Shown: piece after piece, positions 63,851 through 64,000 of the stretch | Numbering within the stretch: the stretch's first letter is position 1 | How the letters are laid out: each line of letters starts with the position of its first letter | From: Pseudofabraea citricarpa | Taxonomy: Eukaryota; Ascomycota; Leotiomycetes; Helotiales; Dermateaceae | Direction of reading: 5' to 3' | Assembly (NCBI GenBank): GCA_029641185.1 | Contig: JAPWGK010000001.1 | Coordinates: 3,856,501 to 3,920,500 of the forward strand | Length of the DNA: 64,000 bases | Program-made: the position numbers and the translations under genes | The notes under the pieces: generated by a model | What the model saw: the letters and a program-made list of their open reading frames with translations, nothing else | What the model was told of the DNA's origin: nothing | The model's database searches: none

Positions 63851-64000
63851 GTGCATGGTGTGAAATGATGAAATTACAATTTGCATAGGAGTTCTATGGG
63901 GTTTGCCAAGAAATTCAATGAGTCAAGGAAGGTGGGTCTGGAAGGGGCATTGGAGTTCGGGCCTAAGTACCACAAGCGGCATTATTCTTATTTGCATGGC

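Overview
The window is nuclear DNA of a filamentous ascomycete (Pezizomycotina). Introns are short (about 45-70 nt), with GTANGT donors, CTAAY-like branch sites and YAG acceptors. The families are typical of such fungi: Zn(II)2Cys6 regulators, fungal rhodopsin-domain and RTA1 membrane proteins, a NACHT STAND protein and an AAT-family amino-acid permease. A leotiomycete is my guess but I cannot prove it. Gene density is low for such a genome, and many genes are broken or duplicated.

Region 1 (1-14 kb) is an accessory, repeat-rich locus. A degenerate minisatellite with a 96-bp higher-order period (about 360-1262) precedes the first of three copies of an unrecognised gene family (copy 1 1445-2836, copy 2 about 8558-10091, copy 3 12945-13840). 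Copy 1 has an intact 352-aa reading frame: polyQ start, 22-residue repeats and a hydrophobic, glycine-spaced C-terminal segment. Copies 2 and 3 are decayed and have their modules in a different order. Between them lie a 314-aa membrane protein gene, a complete NACHT gene (4684-7430), a NACHT relic on the other strand, a 174-bp perfect tandem duplication and a fructosamine-kinase-like gene with two splice anomalies. A short relic of the 314-aa gene lies directly behind copy 3, so the unit that duplicated was larger than the family gene alone. This NACHT-linked mosaic family is the best candidate here for something undescribed.

Region 2 (14-24.5 kb) holds an intron-containing tRNA-Leu(CAA), an amino-acid permease, a UbiA-type prenyltransferase, a 5'-truncated metallophosphoesterase whose 3' end lies in a 55-bp perfect duplication, and an intact nucleotidyltransferase-like gene.

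Region 3 (24.5-42.3 kb) has simple repeats, then a roughly 1.55-kb segmental duplication carrying two paralogous nucleotidyltransferase-like genes. It continues with a leucine-rich-repeat protein, an aldo-keto reductase, an alpha/beta hydrolase with two in-frame stops, a rhodopsin-domain protein, an RTA1-like gene frameshifted in a T6 run, and a Zn2Cys6 regulator.

Region 4 (42.3-60.4 kb) holds a deleted FAD-linked oxidase pseudogene, a second rhodopsin-domain gene, a DUF4185-like propeller protein, a zinc-type alcohol dehydrogenase without the structural-zinc cysteines, an NAD-dependent reductase with a 28-nt pseudo-intron, a second Zn2Cys6 regulator, a TIGR04076 protein and an intact RTA1-like protein.

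Region 5 (60.6-64 kb) is conserved core genome: the proteasome ATPase RPT2 and a UBA-containing ubiquitin-conjugating enzyme (UBC1 type), head to head on a shared promoter of about 0.8 kb.

Most accessory genes carry one or a few lesions. Whether these are true decay or sequence errors has to be settled gene by gene with reads or RNA data.
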